64,000 nucleotides of DNA from assembly GCF_000716675.1 (NCBI RefSeq), contig NZ_JNXT01000042.1:8570-72569 (forward strand), written 5' to 3'. Below, one piece after another: positions 15,315 through 23,223 of the stretch (the stretch's first letter is position 1; each line of letters starts with the position of its first letter). This DNA comes from Streptomyces alboflavus (lineage in GTDB: Bacteria; Actinomycetota; Actinomycetes; Streptomycetales; Streptomycetaceae). The notes below the pieces were generated by a model that had not been told where the DNA came from, searched no databases, and was given only the letters and a program-made list of their open reading frames with translations. The position numbers and the translations under genes were made by a program.

Positions 15315-16201
15315 TCCCCCAAGATCGACCCGAAGTCCGACCCCGACCCCAGGAACATCCCGGACGCGATCAGGATCATCGTCGCCGGAAGCATGAACAC
15401 CAGCGTCACCATCGTCGCCTTCGGGATCGTCTTCGCTGCTCGGCGGCGGGAGTTCTGGGCGTCGGTGCGGCGCATGTCGGTGGCGAGTTGGATGAGGGTT
15501 TCGGCGATGGGGGAGCCGAGTTCCTCGCCCTGTTGGAGGGCGGAGACGAACTGGGCCACCTGTTCGGAGGCGTTGCGTTTGCGGAGCTCGTCGAAGGCCT
15601 GGCGGCGGCTTACGCCCATGTCCATCTGGCGGAGGGTGATGCGGAGTTCGTCGGCCCAGGGGCCCTCGTACTTCTCCGCGACGCGGTCCAGTGCCTGGCG
15701 GAAGCCGAGGCCCGCGGAGACGACCACGGCGAGGACGTCGAGGAAGTCCGGGAGGGTGCGGTCGATGACCTCGCGGCGTTCGCGTACGGCCTGCCAGATC
15801 AGGGCGTCCGCCGCCACCGCGCCGAAGGCGAAGGTCATGGCGGCGAAGAGGGGCTGGGAGTTGGTGAGGAAGATCAGGCCGAGGACGGCGCCGAAGATTC
15901 CGTACACCGCCCGCCGCGCCGCGTAGCGGTCGATCGTCAGGCCGCCCGGGTTGCCCGCCATGTCGATGCGGCGGCGCTTCGCCGTCACTCGCTTCGGGCC
16001 CATGAGGCGCAGCACGAGTGGCGCGAAGCGCATGCCCAGGCGGTCCACCGCCCCGCCCGCGACCGAGACGCGGGACGCGCCCACCTCCAGGGCCACGGCG
16101 AGGTCGGCCGGGAGTTTCGCCTCGGCGCGGTACATGCGGATGCCCTGGGCGGCGCCGGCTACGGCCAGGCCCATGAGGGCGGCGAGGAGCAGGGCGGTCA
16201 T
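15311..16201 (-). CDS. tadC: Tad pilus platform protein TadC (type II secretion F domain)
   Basis: A 296-aa integral membrane protein. It has hydrophobic segments at the N-terminus (residues 1-18), near 105-135 and at the C-terminus (MVTLVFMLPATMILIASGMF). The T2SSF domain between them holds LPDFLDVLAVVVSAGLGFRQAL, a long amphipathic region and GEELGSPIAETL..LA.DMR. This is the inner-membrane platform that couples the TadA motor to pilin extrusion. It is the last gene of the - strand run cpaB-tadZ/E-tadE-tadA-tadB-tadC and starts 40 nt after tadB. Length is normal for the family. Confidence 0.9.
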   Translation of the reverse strand: MTALLLAALMGLAVAGAAQGIRMYRAEAKLPADLAVALEVGASRVSVAGGAVDRLGMRFAPLVLRLMGPKRVTAKRRRIDMAGNPGGLTIDRYAARRAVYGIFGAVLGLIFLTNSQPLFAAMTFAFGAVAADALIWQAVRERREVIDRTLPDFLDVLAVVVSAGLGFRQALDRVAEKYEGPWADELRITLRQMDMGVSRRQAFDELRKRNASEQVAQFVSALQQGEELGSPIAETLIQLATDMRRTDAQNSRRRAAKTIPKATMVTLVFMLPATMILIASGMFLGSGSDFGSILGD

Positions 16202-16241
16202 CGGGGGCTCAGCTCCCCTCGTACGCGTACGGAGTTCACCC

Positions 16242-17189
16242 TCACACCTCGATCTTTCCGAGGCGCCTGATCACGAAGAAGCCGACGGCGTAGAGGCCGA
16301 GGGAGATCAGGATCAGGGTCTGGCCGAGGGGGGAGCCCGTCACGCGCTCCAGGGCGCCCTCGTTCGACGAGTTGATCAGCAACAGCGATCCCAGTCCCAG
16401 GAGCGGGACCGTGAAGGCCGTCGCGTGGACCTCCGAGAGCATCGTGCGGACCTCGCGCCGGGTCTCCTTGCGGTCCTCCAGGGTCTGGGTCAGGTTCCGC
16501 AAGGAGTTCACCACCGAACCGCCCGCCTTGTTGGAGAGGACCAAGGTCGTCACAAGCACTATCAGTTCGCGGGACGGGAGGCGTTGGGCCAGTTCCTCCA
16601 GGGTGTCGTCGATGGAGCGGCCGAGGGTGAGCTGGTGGGCCACGTGGGAGAGTTCCTCGCCCGCGGGGGCCTCCAGCTCCTCCGCCGCCATCGCCAGGGA
16701 CGTGCGCAGCGCCAGGCCCGCCGCCGTGGCGTTGGCGAGGATGCGGGCCACGTCGGGGAGCTGGTTGATGAAGGCCTCGATGCGCTTCTGGCGTTGCCAG
16801 TTGAGGAAGATGACCGCGCTCCAGACGGCCACGATCCCGGCGATGGGGCCGAAGAAGGGGGCCAGGGACGCGGCCGCGATCAGCCAGAGGGCGGCGACGA
16901 CCGCCATGACGTACGTGAAGAACTCGCCGGGGGTGAGGTCCAGGCCCGTGGCGGAGAGGCGCAGGTGGAGTTCGCGGCCCAGGCGCGTGCGGCGCAGGCG
17001 GCGGTCCACGGCCGTGAAGCGGCGGACGCGGCCGCCGCCCTCCAGGGCCGGTCGGGAGCCCTCGCCGGTGAGGCGGTCCTCCAGGGCCGCGCGCTGGGCA
17101 CGCCCGGACGCGTACGTCTGGAGCCCGGCGACGGCGAGGGTGCCGGTGAGGAGGGTGGCGCCGAGGGCGAGGAGCGTGGGGTTGTTCAT
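16242..17189 (-). CDS. tadB: Tad pilus platform protein TadB (type II secretion F domain)
   Basis: A 315-aa membrane protein with hydrophobic segments at residues 5-22, two close together near 100-145 and two at the C-terminus (FTVPLLGLGSLLLIN and LGQTLILISLGLYAVGFFVI). The F domain carries QLPDVARILANATAAGLALRTSL and NKAGGSVVNSLRNLTQTLEDR, typical of TadB. It partners with TadC in the platform. Its ATG overlaps the tadA stop by 1 nt (TGATG), so translation is coupled. The cytoplasmic stretch at 25-90 is very basic. Confidence 0.9.
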   Translation of the reverse strand: MNNPTLLALGATLLTGTLAVAGLQTYASGRAQRAALEDRLTGEGSRPALEGGGRVRRFTAVDRRLRRTRLGRELHLRLSATGLDLTPGEFFTYVMAVVAALWLIAAASLAPFFGPIAGIVAVWSAVIFLNWQRQKRIEAFINQLPDVARILANATAAGLALRTSLAMAAEELEAPAGEELSHVAHQLTLGRSIDDTLEELAQRLPSRELIVLVTTLVLSNKAGGSVVNSLRNLTQTLEDRKETRREVRTMLSEVHATAFTVPLLGLGSLLLINSSNEGALERVTGSPLGQTLILISLGLYAVGFFVIRRLGKIEV

Positions 17190-18529
17190 CAGCCGATCGC
17201 TTCCCTCGTGTTCAGTACGTCTATGGCCCCCGCCACCCCGTACGCGGGCGGCACCGGCTCCCCCGCCACGTACAGCTTCTCCGCGACGGGCCGCGGCAGC
17301 GGCAGGTGCTCGAAATAGCCGTGGACGATGCGGTCGGGGCCGACCGGCTGCGGGACGAAGCGGGTCACGGGCGCGATGCGGAACTGCTGGCGGCCGTGGC
17401 TGACCAGGAGCACGATCTCGGCGACCTTGCGGGAGCCGTCGGCGTGCCGGGCGAGCTGGACGACGACGTCCACGGCCGAGTTGATCTGGTCGCGCAGGGC
17501 CTCGAAGGGGACCTGGACCTCCGACATGGAGCCGAGGGTCTGGAGGCGGGTCAGGGCGTCCTCGGCGGTGTTCGCGTGGACCGTCGCCAGGGAGCCGTCG
17601 TGGCCCGTGGACATCGCCTGGAGCATGTCGAGGGTCTCGCCGCCGCGGACCTCGCCGACGATGATGCGGTCGGGGCGCATGCGCAGGGAGTTGCGGACCA
17701 GGTCGCGGATTGTTATCTGGCCCTTGCCCTCGACGTTGGGGGGCCTGGATTCGAGGCGGATGACGTGGTCCTGCTGGAGCTGGAGTTCGGCCGAGTCCTC
17801 GATGGTGATGATGCGTTCGTGGGCGGGGAGCAGGCCGGAGAGGGCGTTGAGGAGCGTGGTCTTTCCGGAGCCTGTTCCGCCGCTCACGATGATGTTGAAG
17901 CGGGCCCGTACGAAGGCGGCGAGCAGCATCAGCATGTGTTCGTCGAGCGAGCCGAGGCCGATGAGTTCGGGGAGCGTGTACGCGCGCGGGAAGCGGCGGA
18001 TGGTGAGGGTCGCGCCGGTCAGGGCCAGCGGCGGGATGATGACGTTGACGCGTTCGCCGGTGGGCAGGCGGGCGTCGACCATGGGGTTGGACTCGTCGAC
18101 GCGGCGGTTCACGGTGGAGACGATGCGTTCGATCGTCTGCATGAGCTGGTCCTCGGAGGCGAACCGGAGGGGGAGCTGTTCCACGCGGCCCGCGCGCTCC
18201 ACGAAGATCGAGTCGGGGCCGTTGACCATGATCTCCGTGATGGAGGCGTCGGCGAGGAGCGGTTCGAGCACGCCGAGGCCCAGCGCCTCGTCGACGACGC
18301 GGCGGACCAGGTGGGCGCGTTCGGAGGAGGAGAGGACCGGGCCCTCGCGGCTGATGATGTGGTTGAGGACGCGTTCGAGGCGGGCTCGGCGGTCGGCCGC
18401 GGAGAGGGACGACATCTCGGCGAGGTCGATCTCTTCGAGGAGCTTCGCGCGGTACGTCGCCACGAGGCCCTCGTCGCGGTCGGGCGTGACCGCGTCGGCG
18501 GGTGAGGCGATACGGGCTCTCAGGCTCAT
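17189..18529 (-). CDS. tadA: Tad pilus assembly ATPase TadA/CpaF
   Basis: A 446-aa secretion ATPase. The ATG at 18529 is chosen because the frame upstream is only a basic shadow of tadE. The N-terminal helical domain (1-110) leads into EIMVNGPDSIFVER. The motor then shows the Walker A loop SGGTGSGKTTLLNAL, an Asp box (ITIEDSAELQL), Walker B (RPDRIIVGEVRGGE) and the His box (GHDGSLATVHANT). It powers pilus extension, and possibly retraction, from the cytoplasmic side of the TadB/C platform. The gene begins 5 nt after tadE and overlaps tadB. All catalytic elements are intact. Confidence 0.93.
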   Translation of the reverse strand: MSLRARIASPADAVTPDRDEGLVATYRAKLLEEIDLAEMSSLSAADRRARLERVLNHIISREGPVLSSSERAHLVRRVVDEALGLGVLEPLLADASITEIMVNGPDSIFVERAGRVEQLPLRFASEDQLMQTIERIVSTVNRRVDESNPMVDARLPTGERVNVIIPPLALTGATLTIRRFPRAYTLPELIGLGSLDEHMLMLLAAFVRARFNIIVSGGTGSGKTTLLNALSGLLPAHERIITIEDSAELQLQQDHVIRLESRPPNVEGKGQITIRDLVRNSLRMRPDRIIVGEVRGGETLDMLQAMSTGHDGSLATVHANTAEDALTRLQTLGSMSEVQVPFEALRDQINSAVDVVVQLARHADGSRKVAEIVLLVSHGRQQFRIAPVTRFVPQPVGPDRIVHGYFEHLPLPRPVAEKLYVAGEPVPPAYGVAGAIDVLNTREAIG

Positions 18530-18534
18530 CGGGG

Positions 18535-19023
18535 TCAGCCTCCGGCCTCGGGGTCGTCGTTGGGCATCGTCGCGGACTTGGTGACGGTCCAGTCGGTGTC
18601 GACGAAGGGGAGGAGGGTGGGGACCTGGACGACGACGGTCGCCTTCGACGTGTCGCCGCCGTCGCTGACGCTCACATCGGCGGAGAGTCCGTCGTGCATG
18701 GCCGCGTGCCCGGCCGCCTCTCCGCCGCCCTCCCCCTGCGAGGCCACCCGGGCGGCGGCCCGCGCGCCGGAACCCGCCTGGTTCGCGGCGTAGCCGACGA
18801 GGCCGAGCTGGATCGCGGCCATGCCGATGATGAGGAGGAGGGGGAGGAAGCCGGCGAATTCGAGCATGGAGACGCCCGCGTCGTCGTAGCGGCGGGGGCG
18901 GTTCCGGCGCCGGGGGCGGGGTGACGTCGGCCTCCGGGCGCCCCACGACCACGGCGCGACCCGCACAGCCCCCGCCCGGCGCGCGTCCGGCGCGCCCGAC
19001 GACCACCGCACCCGAAGCCTCAC
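18535..19023 (-). CDS. TadE-like pseudopilin
   Basis: A 162-aa protein; the GTG start overlaps the upstream stop by 4 nt (GTGA). A long basic N-terminal region (about 47 residues, many Arg) ends in a class III signal: DDAG then V-S-M-L-E-F, Glu at +5. The hydrophobic helix AGFLPLLLIIGMAAIQLGL and an Ala/Gly-rich region with QAGSGARAAARVA follow. This is the standard build of TadE pseudopilins, cleaved by the prepilin peptidase and added at the pilus base or tip. The leader is longer than usual, and an internal start closer to the helix cannot be excluded. Confidence 0.8.
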   Translation of the reverse strand: MRLRVRWSSGAPDARRAGAVRVAPWSWGARRPTSPRPRRRNRPRRYDDAGVSMLEFAGFLPLLLIIGMAAIQLGLVGYAANQAGSGARAAARVASQGEGGGEAAGHAAMHDGLSADVSVSDGGDTSKATVVVQVPTLLPFVDTDWTVTKSATMPNDDPEAGG

Positions 19024-20675
19024 GGCGCGTCCTCCCCCTCACGAGCCGCCCCCGCCTCCGCGTTCACGCTCCACCCGGCGTCGACCCCCGGGAAGAACAG
19101 CGGGACCTCCACGTCCACACTGGCCTTCCACACGTCGCCCTCCTGCGCGCAGGAGATGTCGGCGTCCTGCCACGCCCCGGGCAGGTGCTCCTTGCCCGCG
19201 GCCGCGCAGGCCCCCTGATGGTCCCCGTGCACGGCAGCCGCCGCCGTCGCCGCCCGGGCCGCCTCATCCGCCGCGTTCCCGGCCAGCGAGTACGTGTATC
19301 CGTACAGCGCGCACTGCCACAGCAGCCCGATCACGGTGAGCAGCAGCGGGAACATCCCGGCGAACTCGAGTGTGACCGCGCCCCGGTCGCCCCGCTCGGC
19401 CCGGTCGGACTTGTCCCCCCGTTCGGACTTCCCGAGCCGCCGCGTCCCCCGGCCGCCCTTCCGCCCGTGCCCCGTGGACTCCGGCTCCACCAGCCCCAGT
19501 TCCCCCGCGAGCCCCCACAGCGCCTGCTTGACCGTGGACTTGCTGTCGAGGTCCTGGAGGCGGCCCGCGTCGACGGGGGCCTGGAGTTCCTTGGGGGCGT
19601 CGGGCACGGTGGCGCGGGCGGCGCGGGTGCCGGTGACGCGGGAGACGAGGGACGACTGGATCTCGGAGCCGCGCGCGGCCCGGTTGAGGACCGTCACCGT
19701 CTCCTCGGCCTTGCGGATCTGGAGCCGGTCCCAGAGCCGCACCATGCGCTTCGCGGCGCGCACGGCCACGACGTCCGGGGTGACCAGGAGCACGGCCTGG
19801 TCGGCCATCTCGACGGCGGTGGCGGTGGCCGAGGTGACGTACGTACCGCAGTCGACGACCACGACGTCGTACCGCCCGCGCAGCGCGTTGACCGTCTGCC
19901 GGGCGACCCGGTCGGTGATCTCCTCGCCGCGCTCGCCCTCGGCCGGGGCGAGCAGCAGGCCGACCCCGGACTCGTGGGCGTACACCGCGTCCTGGACCAC
20001 GCGCGGCGAGATGTCGCTGATGGCGGCGAGGTCGGCGACGGAGCGGCGGAACTGCACGTCGAGGTAGGAGGCGACGTCGCCGGACTGGAGGTCGAGGTCG
20101 AGCAGGGCGGTGCTGCGGCCCGAGGCCTGGGCGGCGAGGGCGAGCTGGACGGCGGCGAGGGTGGTGCCGACGCCGCCCTTCGCACCGGTGACGGCCACGA
20201 CCTGGCCGCCGCCGGGTACGGCCGCGCCGGGCCCGCCGCCGTACAGCTCGACGGCGCTCGACCCCAGGTGCCGCCGCATCCCGCTGGACCAGGCCGAGGC
20301 GGCCTGCACCCGTTCGGCGAGGGCGTCGTAGGCGAGCGGGAACGTGACGATGCCGCGGGCGCCGCTGTCCATCGCGGCGGTGAGCAGCGCCGGGCTGGTG
20401 TCGGCCGTGACGAGGACGACGCCGACCGCGGGGAAGCGCAGGACCAGGTCGCGGATCAGGTCGAGCGCGGGCACGGGCGCGATGCGTTCGTGGACGAGGA
20501 CGACCTCGGGCAGCTCGTCGAGGGAGACCGCGGCGAGCCGGGCCAGGGTGTCGAGGAGCGCCGTGGAGTCGGCGACGGGCGGGGCGGGTTCGGCGTCGGG
20601 GAGCTGGGCCGCGAGGCCGGTGAGGGCGCGGGCGGCGTCCACGTCGCCGACGGCGGGCAGGATGCGGGTGATCAC
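19020..20675 (-). CDS. TadZ/CpaE-like ATPase fused to a TadE-type pseudopilin
   Basis: A 551-aa two-part protein. Residues 1-130 look like the receiver-like N-domain of TadZ. Residues 150-400 are a MinD/ParA-type ATPase with the deviant Walker A loop VTGAKGGVGTTLAAVQL, then LLDLDLQSGDVASYL and YDVVVVDCGTYV. A charged linker ends GDRG, followed by A-V-T-L-E-F with Glu at +5 and a hydrophobic helix (MFPLLLTVIGLLWQCALYGY). This is a full TadE pseudopilin of 119 residues with two cysteines. Cleavage after residue 432 would release a soluble ATPase and a separate pseudopilin. The frame is continuous, with no sign of a sequencing join. Confidence 0.85.
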   Translation of the reverse strand: MITRILPAVGDVDAARALTGLAAQLPDAEPAPPVADSTALLDTLARLAAVSLDELPEVVLVHERIAPVPALDLIRDLVLRFPAVGVVLVTADTSPALLTAAMDSGARGIVTFPLAYDALAERVQAASAWSSGMRRHLGSSAVELYGGGPGAAVPGGGQVVAVTGAKGGVGTTLAAVQLALAAQASGRSTALLDLDLQSGDVASYLDVQFRRSVADLAAISDISPRVVQDAVYAHESGVGLLLAPAEGERGEEITDRVARQTVNALRGRYDVVVVDCGTYVTSATATAVEMADQAVLLVTPDVVAVRAAKRMVRLWDRLQIRKAEETVTVLNRAARGSEIQSSLVSRVTGTRAARATVPDAPKELQAPVDAGRLQDLDSKSTVKQALWGLAGELGLVEPESTGHGRKGGRGTRRLGKSERGDKSDRAERGDRGAVTLEFAGMFPLLLTVIGLLWQCALYGYTYSLAGNAADEAARAATAAAAVHGDHQGACAAAGKEHLPGAWQDADISCAQEGDVWKASVDVEVPLFFPGVDAGWSVNAEAGAAREGEDAP

Positions 20676-20741
20676 GCGCGGCCTCCCCGGGGCCGGACCC
20701 AGCGGATGCGCTGAGAGGGAACGTACATAGGTCTGCTCCCC

Positions 20742-21452
20742 TTACTTGTCCTCGTCCAGGGTGTACGTACGGTCCCCGCGCGGCACGTCGGCCTCGCCCC
20801 CCTGCCCGACCAGGGCGAGCCGCACATGGGAGGCGAACGACTCGGCGTACGCGACGCGTTGGGCGTCCCGTGTGTCGAGGGCGAACGTGATCGGCACGGC
20901 TTCGTCGTCGCGGCGGCGGTCGCGGTCGTCGCGATCGCCGTCGAGGGCGGTCAGCTTCCCGACGTCGATGACCCTGGCGCCCTCCACGATGACCTTCGAC
21001 TGGTCCTTGCCGCGCTCGCTCTCGGCCTTGAAGGTGGCGTAGATGTTGACGGTGGAGCCGGGCGTGATCTTCCCCGCCACGCCCGTCGCCGCGTCGATCA
21101 TGATCGCGATCTCCTGCTGCCCCGGCTCCAGTTGGGGCCGCTTCACGATCATGTCGGTCTGAAGCAGCGAGCCCTTCTGGAGCTGCGTGACGGCGATCTT
21201 CCCGCGGATCTCCCGCAGATTGGTCACGGCGTTGTCGGACAGCCACCGCTCGGGCATCTCGACCTTCTTGAACTGGTCCGACTCCAGCTCCTTGTACGGC
21301 GCGATGTCCCGCTTCAGCTCGTACGCCTCGACCTCGGGCCCGACCTTGGAGTTCACGTCGCGGATCACCGAGAGCACCCCGGCGAACGCGCCGAGCGCGC
21401 ACAGGACCGACAGGACCAGCAGAATGACGCCTCGGCGCTGGCGTGAGTTCAT
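20742..21452 (-). CDS. cpaB: Flp pilus assembly protein CpaB/RcpC (SAF domain)
   Basis: A 236-aa protein with one N-terminal membrane segment (GVILLVLSVLCALGAFAGVL). An SAF-like domain follows: YELKRDIAPYKELESDQF and IAVTQLQKGSLLQTDMI, then a central GQQEIAIMIDAATGVAGKI.PGSTVNIY core that is characteristic of CpaB. The last third has DAQRVAYAESFASHVRLAL. A charged insertion (DGDRDDRDRRRDDE) sits near residue 180. CpaB is an extracytoplasmic component of the Tad apparatus. It heads the second tad block, 66 nt before the tadZ-tadE fusion gene. Confidence 0.85.
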   Translation of the reverse strand: MNSRQRRGVILLVLSVLCALGAFAGVLSVIRDVNSKVGPEVEAYELKRDIAPYKELESDQFKKVEMPERWLSDNAVTNLREIRGKIAVTQLQKGSLLQTDMIVKRPQLEPGQQEIAIMIDAATGVAGKITPGSTVNIYATFKAESERGKDQSKVIVEGARVIDVGKLTALDGDRDDRDRRRDDEAVPITFALDTRDAQRVAYAESFASHVRLALVGQGGEADVPRGDRTYTLDEDK

Positions 21453-21562
21453 GGGCCGGACTACCTACCTCGTTCGATCGTGCAGCGAGTGCATGTGGCT
21501 ACGGACAGTGAGCGGGGTGGTGCGTGGGTGTCGTACGCGTGGGTACGCGAGCGGGTGCGGCG

Positions 21563-22552
21563 TTAGGTCCCGCCGCGGGGCAGGGCGTGCACCGACGGCT
21601 CGGGCGTGGCCGCCGGCATCGGCGCGGCGCAGAAGGCACAGCGGTCACCGATGAGTTCGAGACCGCACCAGTGGCAGTCCTCCCTCCGCACGGACGACAC
21701 CAGTTGGTAGAGCACGGAGATGTCCGGGATGGCCGCGGCGAACTCGACGAGCTTGCCGGTGGCCCACCAGCGGGGCGAGTCCCCGGGCAGCTCCACGTCG
21801 GCGCAGCCCTGGACGTTCCAGGCGGGCGCGAGCGTGTCCACGACCCAGTCGGGGGCGAGCTGTCCGGCCGCATACAGCAGCTTCGTGCTGAACCCGGGCC
21901 CGGCCGGGAGCCCGTCGCCGCCCACCTTGACCAGCTCGGGCCGCGGCGCGGCGAGTACCGCGAACTGGGCGCCGGGAACCCATGACTTGGTGTGCGACCG
22001 CAGCGTCACCGGCACCCGGTCGAGCCTGGCGACGGAGCCGAGGAGCGCGCCCGCGTAGATGTAGTGGCTGAGCAGCCGGGCGGCGCAGGCGAGCACACCG
22101 GGGCTGAAGTCGCATATCGACAACTGCCGCAGCTGGAGTGCGAGGACGGAGAGCCCGAGCGGCGGCAGGTCACTCCTCACCAGCGCGATGCGGTCGCTCT
22201 CGAGGACGGACCGGATGGCGTGCAGCCGGTGCAGGACGGCGGGCGGCGCGGAGGACGGGCAGAGCACGATCACATAGCCGTGGTGCTCGATGAGGGTGTG
22301 CATCTCGGTGAGCGCCTGGTCCAGGGACTGCGCGTGGGACGCCTGCGCCTTCCCGGAAGCCTTCCCGGAAGCCTTCCCGGAACCTCTCGTGGAGGCCTTC
22401 GTGGCCGCCGACTTGGCGGCGTACCCCTTGCCCGTGTGCGCACGCGCGGCCTGCACGGCGCTCTGCAGGACTGCGGCGGTCGGGGTGTGCCGGTCGGGCG
22501 AGGGCAGCACCAGCTCGGGGCTGGTGACGGCTATCGCGGTCGGCATGCGCAC
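21563..22552 (-). CDS. Uncharacterised protein with C-terminal zinc ribbon, next to tad genes
   Basis: A 329-aa soluble protein; it may start at the GTG at 22552 or the ATG at 22546. Residues 40-75 are a low-complexity Ser/Gly/Lys/Ala segment whose core is a three-fold SGKA repeat encoded by tandem GCCTTCCCGGAA units (22350-22384). The central 200 residues have alternating strands and helices (YVIVLCPSSAPPAVL, VPGAQFAVLAAP). Near the C-terminus, residues 290-310 carry C-x2-C ... C-x2-C (CHWCGLELIGDRCAFC), a zinc ribbon. It lies 110 nt upstream of cpaB and may be co-transcribed with the tad genes. Family and function not recognised. Confidence 0.55.
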   Translation of the reverse strand: MRMPTAIAVTSPELVLPSPDRHTPTAAVLQSAVQAARAHTGKGYAAKSAATKASTRGSGKASGKASGKAQASHAQSLDQALTEMHTLIEHHGYVIVLCPSSAPPAVLHRLHAIRSVLESDRIALVRSDLPPLGLSVLALQLRQLSICDFSPGVLACAARLLSHYIYAGALLGSVARLDRVPVTLRSHTKSWVPGAQFAVLAAPRPELVKVGGDGLPAGPGFSTKLLYAAGQLAPDWVVDTLAPAWNVQGCADVELPGDSPRWWATGKLVEFAAAIPDISVLYQLVSSVRREDCHWCGLELIGDRCAFCAAPMPAATPEPSVHALPRGGT

Positions 22553-22738
22553 ACCCCCGGCTCCGAGTCCTCACGCCCACCTTGTCGTCCTGGGCCTGTC
22601 GTCCTGCCGTACTGGACCTACTGCCTGAGCACCATATCCAGGCAGGGGCCACCTCAACACCCAACTTCCCACTGTTCACCTACAGGTTGTCGGGCTCGTT
22701 GCCGCAGCATGGCAACGACTACGTCGAAGTGTGAGTAA

Positions 22739-22763
22739 GTCCCGCCCCCTTCGGGGGCGGGAC
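22739..22763 (-). terminator. Hairpin terminator after the RHS immunity gene
   Basis: GTCCCGCCCCC (22739-22749) and GGGGGCGGGAC (22753-22763) form a perfect 11-bp stem with a 3-nt loop. It lies 35 nt past the stop of the immunity candidate (22798) and also in front of the zinc-ribbon gene. No T tract follows, as is usual in Streptomyces. Confidence 0.75.
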
Positions 22764-22797
22764 CACGATGCCGCTTCCAGGCCCGCAGAGGTCCTTC

Positions 22798-23202
22798 CTA
22801 TCGAGCGACGTCCCTCCAGTCCCAATCGGGTTCATGCTCGAATCGCTCCAGAACCCGCCCGTACTCGAGAATCTCGCCGAAATTCGTATCGATGAGGCCC
22901 ACCAGGCCAGGAAGGATCTCTCTCAAGAGGCCTCGCACGCAGGGAACGTCACGATACTCAAGGAGCACTGCGCTGAACTCTCCCAGCTTGTCGCCGATTT
23001 CGGCTAGCTCCTGTTCATCGAATTCCGCAAGAACGTCTCCCGACAGGTCGACACCAAACGTGCACGTATTCCATTCCAATCGGTCGAGAACATCCCCGCC
23101 GACGTAATCACCGACGCTTCGCAGCCGAGCCTCAAGCTCCCGGTGATGGTCTCCCAAGGGACTCATGAGCACGATGGTGGGCCGCACGAAAAGCTCCTTC
23201 AT
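22798..23202 (-). CDS. Candidate immunity protein for the RHS toxin
   Basis: A 134-aa acidic soluble protein (many Glu/Asp) with an ATG start, 21 nt after the stop of the 2159-aa RHS gene. Position, small size, acidity and a lower GC content shared with the toxin's 3' end all fit an immunity gene. The sequence alternates strands and helices (ELFVRPTIVLMSPLGDH, then FSAVLLEYRDVPCVRGLLREIL). I do not recognise a family. An acidic cytoplasmic protein could block a nuclease tip by charge, but that is inference. A perfect hairpin terminator follows. Confidence 0.5.
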   Translation of the reverse strand: MKELFVRPTIVLMSPLGDHHRELEARLRSVGDYVGGDVLDRLEWNTCTFGVDLSGDVLAEFDEQELAEIGDKLGEFSAVLLEYRDVPCVRGLLREILPGLVGLIDTNFGEILEYGRVLERFEHEPDWDWRDVAR

Positions 23203-23223
23203 AGTTGCTAAACTTGCTATCGA

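Noticed and set aside
17306..18584. Two overlapping + frames opposite tadA
   Set aside because: The - frame carries all ATPase motifs; the + frames have shadow composition.
15311..21452. Type II secretion or competence locus instead of Tad pilus
   Set aside because: The CpaB, TadZ and TadE proteins together with the TadA-type ATPase identify the Tad/Flp class.
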